A DNA stretch of 54,004 nucleotides, from contig JAAYIY010000013.1 of the NCBI GenBank assembly GCA_012523185.1, positions 1 through 54,004 of the forward strand, read 5' to 3'. Positions 25,617 to 34,979 of this stretch are shown one piece after another (the first letter of the stretch is position 1; each line of letters starts with the position of its first letter). The DNA is from Clostridiales bacterium (GTDB lineage Bacteria; Bacillota; Clostridia; Oscillospirales; Acutalibacteraceae). The notes under the pieces were generated by a model. That model saw only the letters and a list, made by a program, of their open reading frames with translations, was not told the origin of the DNA and searched no databases. The translations under genes and the position numbers were made by a program.

Positions 25617-26183
25617 TCAACGAAGCCTGATGCCTCTGCGTATTTTTTCGGGATATGCTTTTGGCTTATGTTCGTCTTTTTCGGGCGGTGAAAGGGCGCG
25701 TTCATCAGCCGCAAAGCCTTCGGGCTGCTCCGCTTCGCTTCCAAGCGAACGATTAAGCTTTGAGAGCAGTCTCTCAAGCTCTCGAATCTCATCGCGTGAC
25801 AAAACTGAAAAAAACTCCGAAACCGCCATGCTTTGGCTCAAGTCCATTTCCTTCACGGCCGACCTGCCGTGAGCAGTTATGTAAACAAGGATCTTTCTGC
25901 TGTCTTGATTGTCCTTGACTCGTTTAACAAAACCGGCCGCCTCAAGCTTGTCCAACATCTCGGTGACAGTGGCGGGTGAAAGCGAAGTGCTTTTAGAAAG
26001 GGAGCTTTGGCTGATGCCGTCGAGAGCGGCAAGGCTCGAAAGAATCCGACCCTGCCCGAAAAGAGAGCTTGTGGAGCTGTGCTTTTGCAGTCGCTTGTCG
26101 ATTTTTCTGCACAGCACATCAAGCTCGTCCAAAAGCTTAAGAGAGCCATGGAAGTCGTCACAGTGACAATCCGCATTTCTCAC
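25617..26183 (-). CDS. MarR-family transcriptional regulator
   Basis: 188 residues. The winged helix-turn-helix runs about 45-115: SQSSLSKSTSLSPATVTEMLDKLE is the recognition region, followed by the wing GFVKRVKDNQDSRKILVYIT. Dimerisation helices follow to about 150, then a Pro/Glu/Lys-rich tail of about 35 residues not typical of MarR. The N terminus MRNADCHCDDFH has Cys, His and Asp residues that could bind metal or sense oxidation (inference). GTG 26183 is 9 nt from GGGAG. It probably controls itself and the small peptide gene 68 nt downstream. Confidence 0.85.
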   Translation of the reverse strand: MRNADCHCDDFHGSLKLLDELDVLCRKIDKRLQKHSSTSSLFGQGRILSSLAALDGISQSSLSKSTSLSPATVTEMLDKLEAAGFVKRVKDNQDSRKILVYITAHGRSAVKEMDLSQSMAVSEFFSVLSRDEIRELERLLSKLNRSLGSEAEQPEGFAADERALSPPEKDEHKPKAYPEKIRRGIRLR

Positions 26184-26226
26184 ATAAAGATGCTCCCTTT
26201 AAGATTGTTTAAAAAATCGTAAATAG

Positions 26227-26255
26227 ATGATAACACAATGAACGGGAAATAGCAA
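26227..26255 (-). promoter_or_regulatory. Promoter of the marR-like gene
   Basis: On the minus strand TTGCTA (26255-26250) and TATCAT (26232-26227) are 17 bp apart, about 44 nt before the start. No convincing symmetric operator was seen. Confidence 0.6.
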
Positions 26256-26402
26256 TAGCCTTTTGACCATTTTTTATGTTTTTAGATGTAATTTATACAA
26301 CTTGCACAAACAACAAATAGTTATATTGTCAATGATGATTGAAAATGCGTATAAATGGTGAAAAATTATGTAAACTTTTATTGCAAACTTATTTAAATAT
26401 CC
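26256..26402. other. AT-rich interval between divergent promoters
   Basis: Part of the 384-bp gap between the divergent MarR gene and the giant secreted protein gene. It is rich in A and T, with no frame carrying an SD site, and no RNA structure that I recognise. Confidence 0.5.
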
Positions 26403-26431
26403 TTGACATGTTACAAAATGTATGTTAAATT
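26403..26431 (+). promoter_or_regulatory. Promoter of the giant secreted protein gene
   Basis: Perfect TTGACA (26403-26408) and TAAATT (26426-26431), 17 bp spacer. The leader before the start codon is about 130 nt and has GC-rich stems near 26480-26515 (GGCGG and CCGC blocks), but no riboswitch class I can name. Confidence 0.65.
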
Positions 26432-26567
26432 TGTAGTGCGTACTAAAATGTCTGAATATCGGCTGTCACTTTCATAATCGGCGGTGTAAATCCAATCCGC
26501 TGTTGTGGCGGTCGCCGGTTTCATGCGTTAAGAAAACATGCAGCATACAGAATGGGAGGCATTTAAA

Positions 26568-29500
26568 ATGTTAAAAATTAAGCGTGCGATAAGCCTTCTG
26601 CTTACTGTCGTAATGGTCCTGACCATGGTTTCGGTCGGCTTGACTTTTACGGCAAGCGCAGCGGCTCCGTATGTGCCGAGGGTCGCCATAGAAAACCCGT
26701 CGCCTAACATATTCACGGCGCCGGACTATATCATGACTTACGGAGACAACGAAAACCTCACCGGCAACTATTTCTTAGCCGAGGGTTCTATCCAGTTTTA
26801 TCTTCCCGGCGCCACAGAAATTGTTCTTTCAACGAACAACTCCGGAGTCGCCGTCAGCAATCCTTCTGTCGTCGGCAACGTCACAGTGTGGAACATCAGC
26901 GGCGGCACTCTCTCCAACACCGCCTTGACGAGCATCAAGTTCACAGTTTCTTACAAATATAACAACAGAAACTTTTCGTCAAGTGTTTGGTCGGCGCTTT
27001 ATCCGATGACTCATGACGCTGTCGTTTGGACCAGCCTGTTGCTTCACGGCACGTCTGTTTCAAGAGACATAAAGGTTAGAAAGGTGATGTGGCTCGCTCC
27101 CACGTTCGGCGAGTTCACAGGCACCGGCGGCACAAAGTGCTTTTATGTGCCTGTTTATTCAGGCACGGGAGATGCGGCATTTGAGTCCGAAGACCCCAGC
27201 TTTTCCGGTGTTCTCTGGAACAAGAATTACGGCAACGCTTCAGGCTCAAAAGACAAATACATGACGGAAGAAGTCACGGCGCCTTTCCCGACAGGCCGGT
27301 ATTATGCCGACTTGTCAATTTATTCGACAATGGCGCAGCTGCCCGTCAAGCTTTACACGAGAGAATATAACGGAGACTTTGACGGAAAGCATCCCATGGA
27401 AGTCAAATCAGTCAGCATACAGACCCAGACTATTAACAACAACACCACCACGGCTTTCGGGCTGTCGGGGACAGGTGTCGGCTCAGGGCAGGTGCTTGCA
27501 CAAAGCACAAACTACACCACGAGCTTTACAGGAACCTTGCCCGCCGCCGGCTCAGATGTGCTGATAGCCTTAAGGCAGCATGTTAAGGCGCAGTGCAAGG
27601 CGGGGCTGATAACACAGTCGCTCAACTCATACGATTACATAGATCTTGCCGTAAAAACTTATAACAAAGCGGTTTTAAGAAACCTTATAGCGGCTGAAAA
27701 GGCGGCGAACAGGCAGCAGGCTAACTACAGCACGACAGCGCCGATAACATGGAATCACTACAACGCCGCGCTTCAGACGGCGGCTGAGCTGCTTGGCAGA
27801 CAAAATACAAACCAGGCCGCGATAACCGCCGCCGTCAATGCCCTTAACGCCGCGATTCCCATATATATAGACAACGGCACGGCAAACGGCGAGTGGGTTT
27901 CCGGCATGAAGTTCGCGGACTCGTCTTACGAAGCGGCGGACTACCAAATAGGCAGAATACCGTCAAATTTCACAAACAACTCATATTCAGACGGGACAAA
28001 AGGAAAATATTACACATGGACGACGGCATCGGCGTTAAATAGGGCTGTTGAAGATATTGCTTATGACAGGCCGCTTAACAAAAGATATCAAGAGGTCGTC
28101 GACACAATGACCATAAACGTCCAAAACGCCATTGATTCGCTTCAATATAAATCCTTTAACCTTGTTTTTAACACAAACGGCGGCGACGGCGCCCCCGCTA
28201 CCACCTCATACAAGCTGTACACAAACATCAGCGCCCCGTCGTCACAGCCCACAAGGCAATACTACGGATTCACAGGCTGGTTTTACAACGCCGCTTGCAC
28301 AGAGCCGGTGTCATGGCCGCTTGCCATGAGTCCGGCAAACTCACACTTCGTCGGCGATTTCAGCTACAAAGACGACGCTGCAAGGACAGGAATAACACTT
28401 TATGCCGGTTGGCAGCGCACAGCCGTTCAGATAACATTTGACTCCAACGGCGGCTCGTCCGTCAATCCGCTTTACGGCACTCCGGGGACCACGACTAACG
28501 CCCCCACGCCGCCGACAAAATCCGGCTACAGCTTTGTCGGCTGGTGTTCGGACGTGACGCTCACAACACTTGTGTCGTTCCCTTACACGTTCACCTCAAA
28601 CGACGTCACATTTTACGCAAAGTGGACAGTCGCCTCCTTTACAGTCACATTCAACTCAAACGGCGGCACATTTGCTTCCACAGGTAATAGCACATTAAGT
28701 GTGACACAAAACTACGGCACACCGATAAGCGAGCCCGAAATACCGACAAAATACGGAAAGGGCTTTGCCGGATGGTATTTCGACAACAACACTTTCCAAA
28801 ACCCGGTCGATTTTTCACACTTTACAATGCCCAGCGCGAACATCACCGTTTATGTTAAATGGAGCGACTCGGTTTATACAATAACATATAACTCGAACGG
28901 CGGCTCCGAAATTCCTTACGAATCATACCCCGCGGGCGTAACAGTCAACGCCCCCACTTCTCCGATAAGATCGGGCTATGTTTTTTCCGCATGGTGTTCG
29001 GACGCGGGGCTTTCAAACATAGTCGTTTTCCCGTTTGTAATGACAGCGGGCAGCAAGATTTTCTATGCGAAGTGGACTCCCCTGAATTATAATGTATATT
29101 TTGATTTGGGCGACGATGCATTTTTCCCGTTAGAGGCGCAGTTTGCAAGCTCCTTTAACGCCACAGATTACTACAATCTTCCGTGCGGCTCCACGCTTTC
29201 GGCGCCTGAGGCACCGACGATGGCGGGATATGTATTCATGGGCTGGAAGCTCAACGGCGTTGATTTCCTGTTCCCCGCCACAGTCCCCGCCCAAAGCATA
29301 ACGCTTGTCGCATCCTGGGAAGTTGAGCCTCCCATGACGACTTACAAGCTCAGGACAGATAAGACAGGCGTCATTCAGCAGGGAGACGTCGTAACAATAA
29401 CAGCGTCCATAAAGTCAAACTACATTGTCGGTTCGCACAACTTCATCGTCTATTACGACAAAACGTACTTTGAGCCGGCACTCAAGGGCGCCGCTTACAC

Positions 29501-31976
29501 GACGGCGATAAACAGCGCTGCCGCCTGCAACACAAACGGCAACACATACTTCACTTTGATTGACAACCCGGCAAACGTTAAGGTCGAGGGTTGGAACACA
29601 TGGCAGAACGGCACCTGCACCGGACGCGTGAATAACAGCTCCGTGGCGCGGATCAACTTCTATCCCGCGGCATGGCGTTCCGACGCTAACACCCTCCTGC
29701 CGGAATACGAAAAATATGACTATGTTTACTTCCAGGTCGCAAACGCATCCACATCGCCGTCGTCCGGCTACTGCGTGACTCCCGATCCCGAGCAGGATAT
29801 TTGCCGCTTCCAGTTAAAGGTCAAGGACACGGCTCCGGAGACAGGAATTGACGGATACGCACAGATACTCATGCCCGACATATTCACAAGAGAAAACGAC
29901 GCATTATACGGAAAGATTTATGCGGCGCTTGAGGAAAGAAACGAATATGACACAGGCTATCAATCGACAGGCATCACCTATGTTCTGCCGACAGGCGACA
30001 TCAGGTTTGCGGTCGAAGAAATGCAGTCGACAACGATAACATTCGTTACAAACGCCGTTACGCCGATTGACCCGATTATGGAAAAGGTCGGCAGATCCAT
30101 AACCCTCCCGACACCCACCAAGGCGTACTACACATTCCTTGGCTGGTCGCTCGTTGACGGCGGCACAACATATGTCAGCAACCCCTATATTGTCCCGTCA
30201 AGTGATGTGACTCTTTACGCCGTTTGGCAAGCGCAGTCGGCGCAATACAAAATAAGGCACTGGAAGCAGAATGTCACGGCGACAGGGTTCCTCCCGGATT
30301 ATGAGGAGCAGATTCTGTCCGGCGTCATCGGGACGGAAGTCACCGCCACTCCAAAATCATACGAGGGATTTAACACGCCAAACAGCATTTCCGACACAAT
30401 CGTCTCCGACGGTTCGCTCATAATCAACTTGTATTACACAAGAAAGACAATAACGATATCCTTAAATCTTGCCGGCGGCACGATATCCGGCATGACGACA
30501 TTTACAGGTCTGTTTGAAGCGCCTGTGGCAACTCCCGCAGAACCCACCAGAACCGGATATTCATTTGCGGGCTGGAAGCTTAACAACGTTCCGTACAGCT
30601 TCACAACATTCCCAAGCGCAAACATTGAGGTTTCCGCTTCATGGACCGCAAACAGCTACACATTCACGTTCTTCCTGAACGGGACTCTTTACCAAACAGT
30701 CACAAAGCAATACGGGGAGGCTGTCTCGCCGCCCGCGGTGACAATACCCGACGGCATGGTGTTCGGCGGCTGGCTTAACAACGGCTTGCCCTACACGTTC
30801 ACGACAATGCCCGCTGCCGACATGGACTTTTACGGTTCGTTAAGCATCGATGGCTACTATTTGACGCTTTACATCGACGGCAGCCAATACGGCGATCCCA
30901 TACCCGTATACAGCGGCATGCCCGTGACACAAAGCCAGATAGCATACACTCCTCCCACAGGCTTCACTTTCAGCGGATGGAAATTATCTAACAGCATCAA
31001 CGGCGTCGCCGTTCAATTCCCGTTAAATCTGGCATCCAACGTCAGCATATACGGGTTCACGTCACGCGCCAGATACAGCATAACATTTTGGATTATCGGA
31101 GAAGAAGATTATTACGACATTGCGATGAACATACCTTATGAGTCCAACATCACAGCTATTATCCCCGAGATTCCGGAGGTAGACGGTTTCAGGTTTGACG
31201 GCTGGTATTCTGACGAGGGACTTACACAACTGTTTACAGGCACAACAATGCCCGCTGAAAACATCGAACTTTACGGTATGTATGTTGAGCTGACAGGCAC
31301 AATTTCATTCAGCTTAAACGGAGGGTCGGGAACGGCGCCCGCCGACATTGTGGACACAATGTACTCAACAATAACAGAATTCCCGTCAGACAATGGCGGC
31401 ACAGCGTTCTACAGAGACGAGTATGTGTTCATGGGCTGGGGGCTCACCCCCGATGCCGACGAGGCGTTGACGGAATACACAATAGAGTCCGAGGACACCG
31501 TAACGCTTTATGCCATTTGGGCACCGGCGGCAATCGAGCTTATTTCAAGGCAAGGCTCGTCGTCCATAGTCGACAACGGCAGAAAATACATCACGGGGCT
31601 TAAAGTCGGCATAACTGCGGAGGAGCTTATTAATCAGTATCTTGACGTTGACGGCGACGGCACAATCATTGCGCCGACAGTTATCGGCACAGGAGCTGTT
31701 ATTAAGCTTAAAAACAACCGCACCGGTGAGATTGTCGATGAGTTCACAGTTATAATATACGGCGACCTCAACGGCGACGGTCAAATCACGCAGACTGACA
31801 TGATATTGCTTAAGACCATCCTTGCGGGCACGTCATCGTCCGAGTATGAAGATGTGTTCCTTATGGCGGTTGACTTTAACAAGGACGAAAACTTAACCTT
31901 GAACGACTTCACGCAAATGAAATCAATTATCAGCGGTTCGCGGACAGTAAGCCAGCAGACCGGAGTCGTAGTCTAA
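26568..31976 (+). CDS. Giant secreted multidomain protein with InlB-type repeats, cohesin-like domain and dockerin
   Basis: 1802 residues. A signal peptide (about 1-30) is followed by a beta-rich region, a FIVAR-like helical module (about 365-435), and InlB/Listeria-Bacteroides repeats at about 529-920, typically YxVTFNSNGG ... GYxFxGW ... YAKW. Next is a cohesin-like domain (about 923-1147: GDVVTITASIKSNYIVGSHNFIVYYD start). More InlB-type repeats, some diverged, span about 1153-1648. A linker sandwich then leads to a type I dockerin (about 1725-1802) with two calcium loops, GDLNGDGQIT and DFNKDENLTL. It is probably a cell-surface or cellulosome-type adhesin. ATG 26568 follows GGGAGG at 8 nt. 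Confidence 0.85.
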   Translation: MLKIKRAISLLLTVVMVLTMVSVGLTFTASAAAPYVPRVAIENPSPNIFTAPDYIMTYGDNENLTGNYFLAEGSIQFYLPGATEIVLSTNNSGVAVSNPSVVGNVTVWNISGGTLSNTALTSIKFTVSYKYNNRNFSSSVWSALYPMTHDAVVWTSLLLHGTSVSRDIKVRKVMWLAPTFGEFTGTGGTKCFYVPVYSGTGDAAFESEDPSFSGVLWNKNYGNASGSKDKYMTEEVTAPFPTGRYYADLSIYSTMAQLPVKLYTREYNGDFDGKHPMEVKSVSIQTQTINNNTTTAFGLSGTGVGSGQVLAQSTNYTTSFTGTLPAAGSDVLIALRQHVKAQCKAGLITQSLNSYDYIDLAVKTYNKAVLRNLIAAEKAANRQQANYSTTAPITWNHYNAALQTAAELLGRQNTNQAAITAAVNALNAAIPIYIDNGTANGEWVSGMKFADSSYEAADYQIGRIPSNFTNNSYSDGTKGKYYTWTTASALNRAVEDIAYDRPLNKRYQEVVDTMTINVQNAIDSLQYKSFNLVFNTNGGDGAPATTSYKLYTNISAPSSQPTRQYYGFTGWFYNAACTEPVSWPLAMSPANSHFVGDFSYKDDAARTGITLYAGWQRTAVQITFDSNGGSSVNPLYGTPGTTTNAPTPPTKSGYSFVGWCSDVTLTTLVSFPYTFTSNDVTFYAKWTVASFTVTFNSNGGTFASTGNSTLSVTQNYGTPISEPEIPTKYGKGFAGWYFDNNTFQNPVDFSHFTMPSANITVYVKWSDSVYTITYNSNGGSEIPYESYPAGVTVNAPTSPIRSGYVFSAWCSDAGLSNIVVFPFVMTAGSKIFYAKWTPLNYNVYFDLGDDAFFPLEAQFASSFNATDYYNLPCGSTLSAPEAPTMAGYVFMGWKLNGVDFLFPATVPAQSITLVASWEVEPPMTTYKLRTDKTGVIQQGDVVTITASIKSNYIVGSHNFIVYYDKTYFEPALKGAAYTTAINSAAACNTNGNTYFTLIDNPANVKVEGWNTWQNGTCTGRVNNSSVARINFYPAAWRSDANTLLPEYEKYDYVYFQVANASTSPSSGYCVTPDPEQDICRFQLKVKDTAPETGIDGYAQILMPDIFTRENDALYGKIYAALEERNEYDTGYQSTGITYVLPTGDIRFAVEEMQSTTITFVTNAVTPIDPIMEKVGRSITLPTPTKAYYTFLGWSLVDGGTTYVSNPYIVPSSDVTLYAVWQAQSAQYKIRHWKQNVTATGFLPDYEEQILSGVIGTEVTATPKSYEGFNTPNSISDTIVSDGSLIINLYYTRKTITISLNLAGGTISGMTTFTGLFEAPVATPAEPTRTGYSFAGWKLNNVPYSFTTFPSANIEVSASWTANSYTFTFFLNGTLYQTVTKQYGEAVSPPAVTIPDGMVFGGWLNNGLPYTFTTMPAADMDFYGSLSIDGYYLTLYIDGSQYGDPIPVYSGMPVTQSQIAYTPPTGFTFSGWKLSNSINGVAVQFPLNLASNVSIYGFTSRARYSITFWIIGEEDYYDIAMNIPYESNITAIIPEIPEVDGFRFDGWYSDEGLTQLFTGTTMPAENIELYGMYVELTGTISFSLNGGSGTAPADIVDTMYSTITEFPSDNGGTAFYRDEYVFMGWGLTPDADEALTEYTIESEDTVTLYAIWAPAAIELISRQGSSSIVDNGRKYITGLKVGITAEELINQYLDVDGDGTIIAPTVIGTGAVIKLKNNRTGEIVDEFTVIIYGDLNGDGQITQTDMILLKTILAGTSSSEYEDVFLMAVDFNKDENLTLNDFTQMKSIISGSRTVSQQTGVVV

Positions 31977-32006
31977 AGACAGACGTTGCAGTCTAAAAAT
32001 ATTGAC

Positions 32007-32038
32007 GGGGCTGTCCCTTGCGGACAGCCCCGATTTTT
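32007..32038 (+). terminator. Terminator after the giant secreted protein gene
   Basis: A perfect 10-bp stem GGGGCTGTCC/GGACAGCCCC with a CTTGC loop is followed by GATTTTTT. Confidence 0.95.
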
Positions 32039-32046
32039 TATACATT

Positions 32047-32076
32047 AAGACCGTGGTCTTTCCGGATTAACGGAAA
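32047..32076. repeat. Two adjacent short inverted repeats
   Basis: AAGACCGTGGTCTT (32047-32060) and TTTCCG/CGGAAA (32059-32064 and 32071-32076) overlap by two bases, so only one can form at a time. They lie just past the stop of the convergent DUF4363 gene and may serve as its 3-prime hairpin; there is no clear T run. Confidence 0.4.
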
Positions 32077-32093
32077 GCGGGCGTGTTGGGCGC

Positions 32094-32471
32094 TCAAAGG
32101 ACATTTTCAATTCTTAACTTAATGTTGTCGAGCAAAACGCCAAGGTAATGAATGCATTCCGAACACAGCTCACAATAGCGCTTAATATCATTTCCTCTCA
32201 AGCTGTCGCCGATGGAGGGGATAATCCTTTCAATATCATGCACATCATTTTCATCAAGAAAGATATCAAAGGTTCTTTTGACATCATTCCATTCACACAT
32301 GACAGTGTCCGTCAGGCTTTCCGACATTCCGTAATTCTCCGCTGTAAAGATTGCGTCATACAATGCCCCGCGCAGCCTCCCGATTTCGTTTGAAATCAGC
32401 ACAAAGCTGACAGCGCAAGTGCTGAAGGCGATGATGAGGAGCGCTATTGAGATTATAACACGTTTTTTCAT
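32094..32471 (-). CDS. DUF4363-like membrane-anchored protein
   Basis: 125 residues. One N-terminal membrane helix (about 5-27, IISIALLIIAFSTCAVSFVL) with a basic start MKKR, then a helical extracytoplasmic part with Cys105 and Cys108 in ELCSECIHY. I recognise the pattern as DUF4363, which often follows YetF-type genes in Clostridia. It begins 14 nt after the YetF-like gene, so the two are almost certainly co-transcribed and may work together. Function unknown. Confidence 0.75.
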   Translation of the reverse strand: MKKRVIISIALLIIAFSTCAVSFVLISNEIGRLRGALYDAIFTAENYGMSESLTDTVMCEWNDVKRTFDIFLDENDVHDIERIIPSIGDSLRGNDIKRYCELCSECIHYLGVLLDNIKLRIENVL

Positions 32472-32485
32472 GGTCCACCCTCCGG

Positions 32486-33154
32486 CTATTTTCTTGTTAT
32501 TATACTGATAACACCTGATTTATCGGCAATCATGAGCATGATATTGCTAAGCGCAAGTCCTTTGTTGTTCATAGCTTGACGCAATTTTTCTTCTGTCATG
32601 TTGCATTCGCCGAATTCTGTGTACAATATATCTCCGTCATATATAACAGTGCAGGGCAGACCGTTGTCAGGCGGCTGTATATTGAGCAGCTCCGCGGTCA
32701 CAGTGCGGCTTTCCGGCTTGAGCATAACGCTGATTTCGCCGTTTGTCTCAAATATGGCATACTGGACATTTGTGATGTCAAAGACATCCTTGCATCGCAG
32801 TCCTTCCAGCAGATCTTCAAGAGATATGCGCAGTTTTTTAAGCTGCTCAAGATCCACCTGACCGTTTCGTATAACAATGAGTGAATTTCCCTGCACCACC
32901 TTACGGAAACGACTGCTTTTTATGCTAAGCGCCGAGGAAAACACCTCAAACGACGATAAAAGAAGCACGGCGCAGACAGCCTCCAAAAGCGGATATTCCT
33001 TGTCCTGTATGGGAATAGCCGCAATTTCGGAAAGCAGGATTGTGATAACAAACTCTGTCGTCTGAAGCTCTCCGACTTGCCTTTTGCCCATAAGCCGCAT
33101 CGAAAAAATGATGACGACATAAACTATCATCACCCGTATAAGAACAGCCGCCAT
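32486..33154 (-). CDS. YetF/DUF421 family membrane protein
   Basis: 222 residues. Three membrane helices (about 2-80) include the family signature RLMGKRQVGELQTTEFVITILLSE-like RLMGKRQVGEL, then DUF421 cytoplasmic alpha/beta modules with ISLEDLLEGLRCKDVFDITNVQYAIFE. In Bacillus the family occurs in spore membranes and has been linked to germinant access and lipid handling; a role here is inference. The frame extends to 33199, but ATG 33154 has GGAGG at 7 nt. Confidence 0.85.
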   Translation of the reverse strand: MAAVLIRVMIVYVVIIFSMRLMGKRQVGELQTTEFVITILLSEIAAIPIQDKEYPLLEAVCAVLLLSSFEVFSSALSIKSSRFRKVVQGNSLIVIRNGQVDLEQLKKLRISLEDLLEGLRCKDVFDITNVQYAIFETNGEISVMLKPESRTVTAELLNIQPPDNGLPCTVIYDGDILYTEFGECNMTEEKLRQAMNNKGLALSNIMLMIADKSGVISIITRK

Positions 33155-33227
33155 AAAAGTGCCTCCGTAAAACCGTGCAATCAGTAGTATTATTGACAAA
33201 AAAGAGGAGTTTAATCATCATACATAA

Positions 33228-33256
33228 TTGATTTTTTTCTGTTGATGGCTTATAAT
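33228..33256 (+). promoter_or_regulatory. Promoter of the ROK-SIS-GH2 unit
   Basis: TTGATT (33228-33233) and a perfect TATAAT (33251-33256) with 17 bp spacing, 27 nt before the ROK start. Confidence 0.75.
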
Positions 33257-33282
33257 TATAATGCTTGGAAGGGGTTGTTGAT

Positions 33283-34278
33283 TTGGCTGAAAAATGCTCC
33301 GTCGGCATCGACATAGGCGGCACGAAATGCGCTGTAATCCTTGGCAAAGGCTTTTTGCCTGACAAGCCTGACGGATTTATAAAAGACCGCATAGAATTTT
33401 TGACAGACAGCAAGCGCGGCTGGCGCCTTGTCGTGGATGATATACTCAGTTCTGTGGACAGAATTCTTTCTGAAAACAGCTTATCATACGCTGATATTTT
33501 AGGCTTTGGCGTAAGCTGCGGCGGCCCTCTTGACAGCTTTTCGGGCATAATCAAGCGGCCGCCCAATCTCCCCGATTGGGACGATGTGCCGATAACTTCA
33601 ATACTTAAAGAAAGATACGGCGCACCGGCATACCTTCAAAATGACGCGAACGCCTGCGCCGTGGCGGAGTGGAAGTTCGGCGCCGGCAGGGGATACAAAA
33701 ACATTGTATTTATGACATTCGGCACCGGCATGGGCGCCGGTCTGATACTTGACGGCAAGCTTTACAGCGGCACAAACGACATGGCGGGCGAGATAGGTCA
33801 TATCAGGCTTGAGCAAGATGGACCGGAGGGGTACGGAAAAAGAGGTTCGTTCGAGGGCTTTTGCAGCGGCGGCGGCATCGAAAGGACGGCGCGGATGATG
33901 TACGGCGGCTTTCAGCAAAGCGGCGGGCAGTCGTCTTTGCGGCAGGGAGATTTCTCCGCAAAAGCGATTGCGAAAGCGGCTGAAGGCGGCGATGCGTTCG
34001 CGCTTGAGGTTTACCGCGGCTGCGCGCGGCGCCTTGGGATGGGAATCGCCATAATTGTCGATATAATTAACCCGCAGATTATCATCATCGGCAGCATTTA
34101 TGAGCGCTCTCATAACCTTTTAGAAAAAGAAATGATGAAGACATTTAAGTCGGAGGCGCTGCCGATTTCAGCAAACGCCTGCAAAATTGTTCCCGCGCGG
34201 TTGGGGGATTCTATCGGCGATTTCGCGGCGCTCGGCGTATTGTTTGCAAATTTACGAGGTGAAAATCATGAGTCCTGA
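33283..34278 (+). CDS. ROK-family sugar kinase
   Basis: 331 residues. Phosphate-binding DIGGTKCAVIL opens the protein; the catalytic Asp is in LQNDANACAVAEW; TFGTGMGAGLI and MAGEIGHI complete the ATP site. The usual ROK zinc motif CxCGxxGC is replaced by GYGKRGSFEGFCSG, as in a non-zinc clostridial subgroup. No helix-turn-helix precedes it, so it is a kinase, not a repressor. TTG 33283 is 8 nt from GGAAGGGG; TTG 33265 is in frame but upstream of the SD. Its end overlaps the SIS gene by 11 nt. The sugar is not determined; neighbours suggest it acts on a product of the GH2 enzyme. Confidence 0.88.
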   Translation: MAEKCSVGIDIGGTKCAVILGKGFLPDKPDGFIKDRIEFLTDSKRGWRLVVDDILSSVDRILSENSLSYADILGFGVSCGGPLDSFSGIIKRPPNLPDWDDVPITSILKERYGAPAYLQNDANACAVAEWKFGAGRGYKNIVFMTFGTGMGAGLILDGKLYSGTNDMAGEIGHIRLEQDGPEGYGKRGSFEGFCSGGGIERTARMMYGGFQQSGGQSSLRQGDFSAKAIAKAAEGGDAFALEVYRGCARRLGMGIAIIVDIINPQIIIIGSIYERSHNLLEKEMMKTFKSEALPISANACKIVPARLGDSIGDFAALGVLFANLRGENHES

Positions 34279-34900
34279 AAAAGTTTTTAAAAATCTTGCG
34301 GAGCGATATCCCGCGCTTGTGCCTGTGCTTGGCGACATAATCAAAGCCTATGAGCTGATTTGCGACTGCTACGACAGGCTCGGAAAGGTGCTTGTGTGCG
34401 GCAACGGCGGCAGCGCGGCAGACGCTGACCACATAGTCGGTGAGCTTATGAAGGGTTTCCTTTTGAAAAGACCGCTGTCAGACAATGAAAAGATCTTTTT
34501 TGAAGATTTGGGAGCGGCAGAGCTTGCTCAAAAGCTACAGGGGGCGCTTCCCGCCGTGTCATTAAACGCCCACACGGCGCTTTATTCGGCTTTTTGCAAC
34601 GATGTCGCGGAGGATACGGTGTTGGCTCAGCAGGTTTGGGGATATTCAAAAAACAGTCCCGACATCCTGATTGCGTTAAGCACATCCGGCAGCTCACGCA
34701 ACGTCGTAAACGCGGCGGTCGCGGCAAACGCGATTGGAATAGACAGCGTCGGCATCACAGGTCATGACGGCGGCAAGCTTGCGGAGCTTTGCACTGTCTG
34801 CATAAGGATTCCCGAAACAGAAACATATAAAGTGCAGGAGCTGACGCAGCCTGTTTATCACGCTGTCTGCGCGGCTTTGGAGGCTAAGTTTTTCGGCTGA
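34268..34900 (+). CDS. SIS-domain phosphosugar isomerase (GmhA/DiaA-like)
   Basis: 210 residues. The SIS fold is seen in VLVCGNGGSAADADHIVGELMKGF and ILIALSTSGSSRNVVNAAVAA with SVGITGHDGG. This resembles sedoheptulose-7-phosphate isomerase GmhA, but has an insert KIFFEDLGAAELAQKLQGALP also seen in a clostridial paralogue group. With the kinase upstream, an aldose-ketose isomerisation of a phosphosugar is likely. ATG 34268 follows GAGGTGA and overlaps the ROK end. Confidence 0.85.
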   Translation: MSPEKVFKNLAERYPALVPVLGDIIKAYELICDCYDRLGKVLVCGNGGSAADADHIVGELMKGFLLKRPLSDNEKIFFEDLGAAELAQKLQGALPAVSLNAHTALYSAFCNDVAEDTVLAQQVWGYSKNSPDILIALSTSGSSRNVVNAAVAANAIGIDSVGITGHDGGKLAELCTVCIRIPETETYKVQELTQPVYHAVCAALEAKFFG

Positions 34901-34979
34901 CTCAGCCGAGCGGCGGCTGTCGGAGGACAGTGCCGAATGCTTAATACGGTGCAAGACAAAGCAAGGAGATTTGAATTTT

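Noticed and set aside
26432-26567. Riboswitch in the leader of the giant secreted protein
   Set aside because: GC-rich stems exist, but no conserved core of any riboswitch class I know could be matched.
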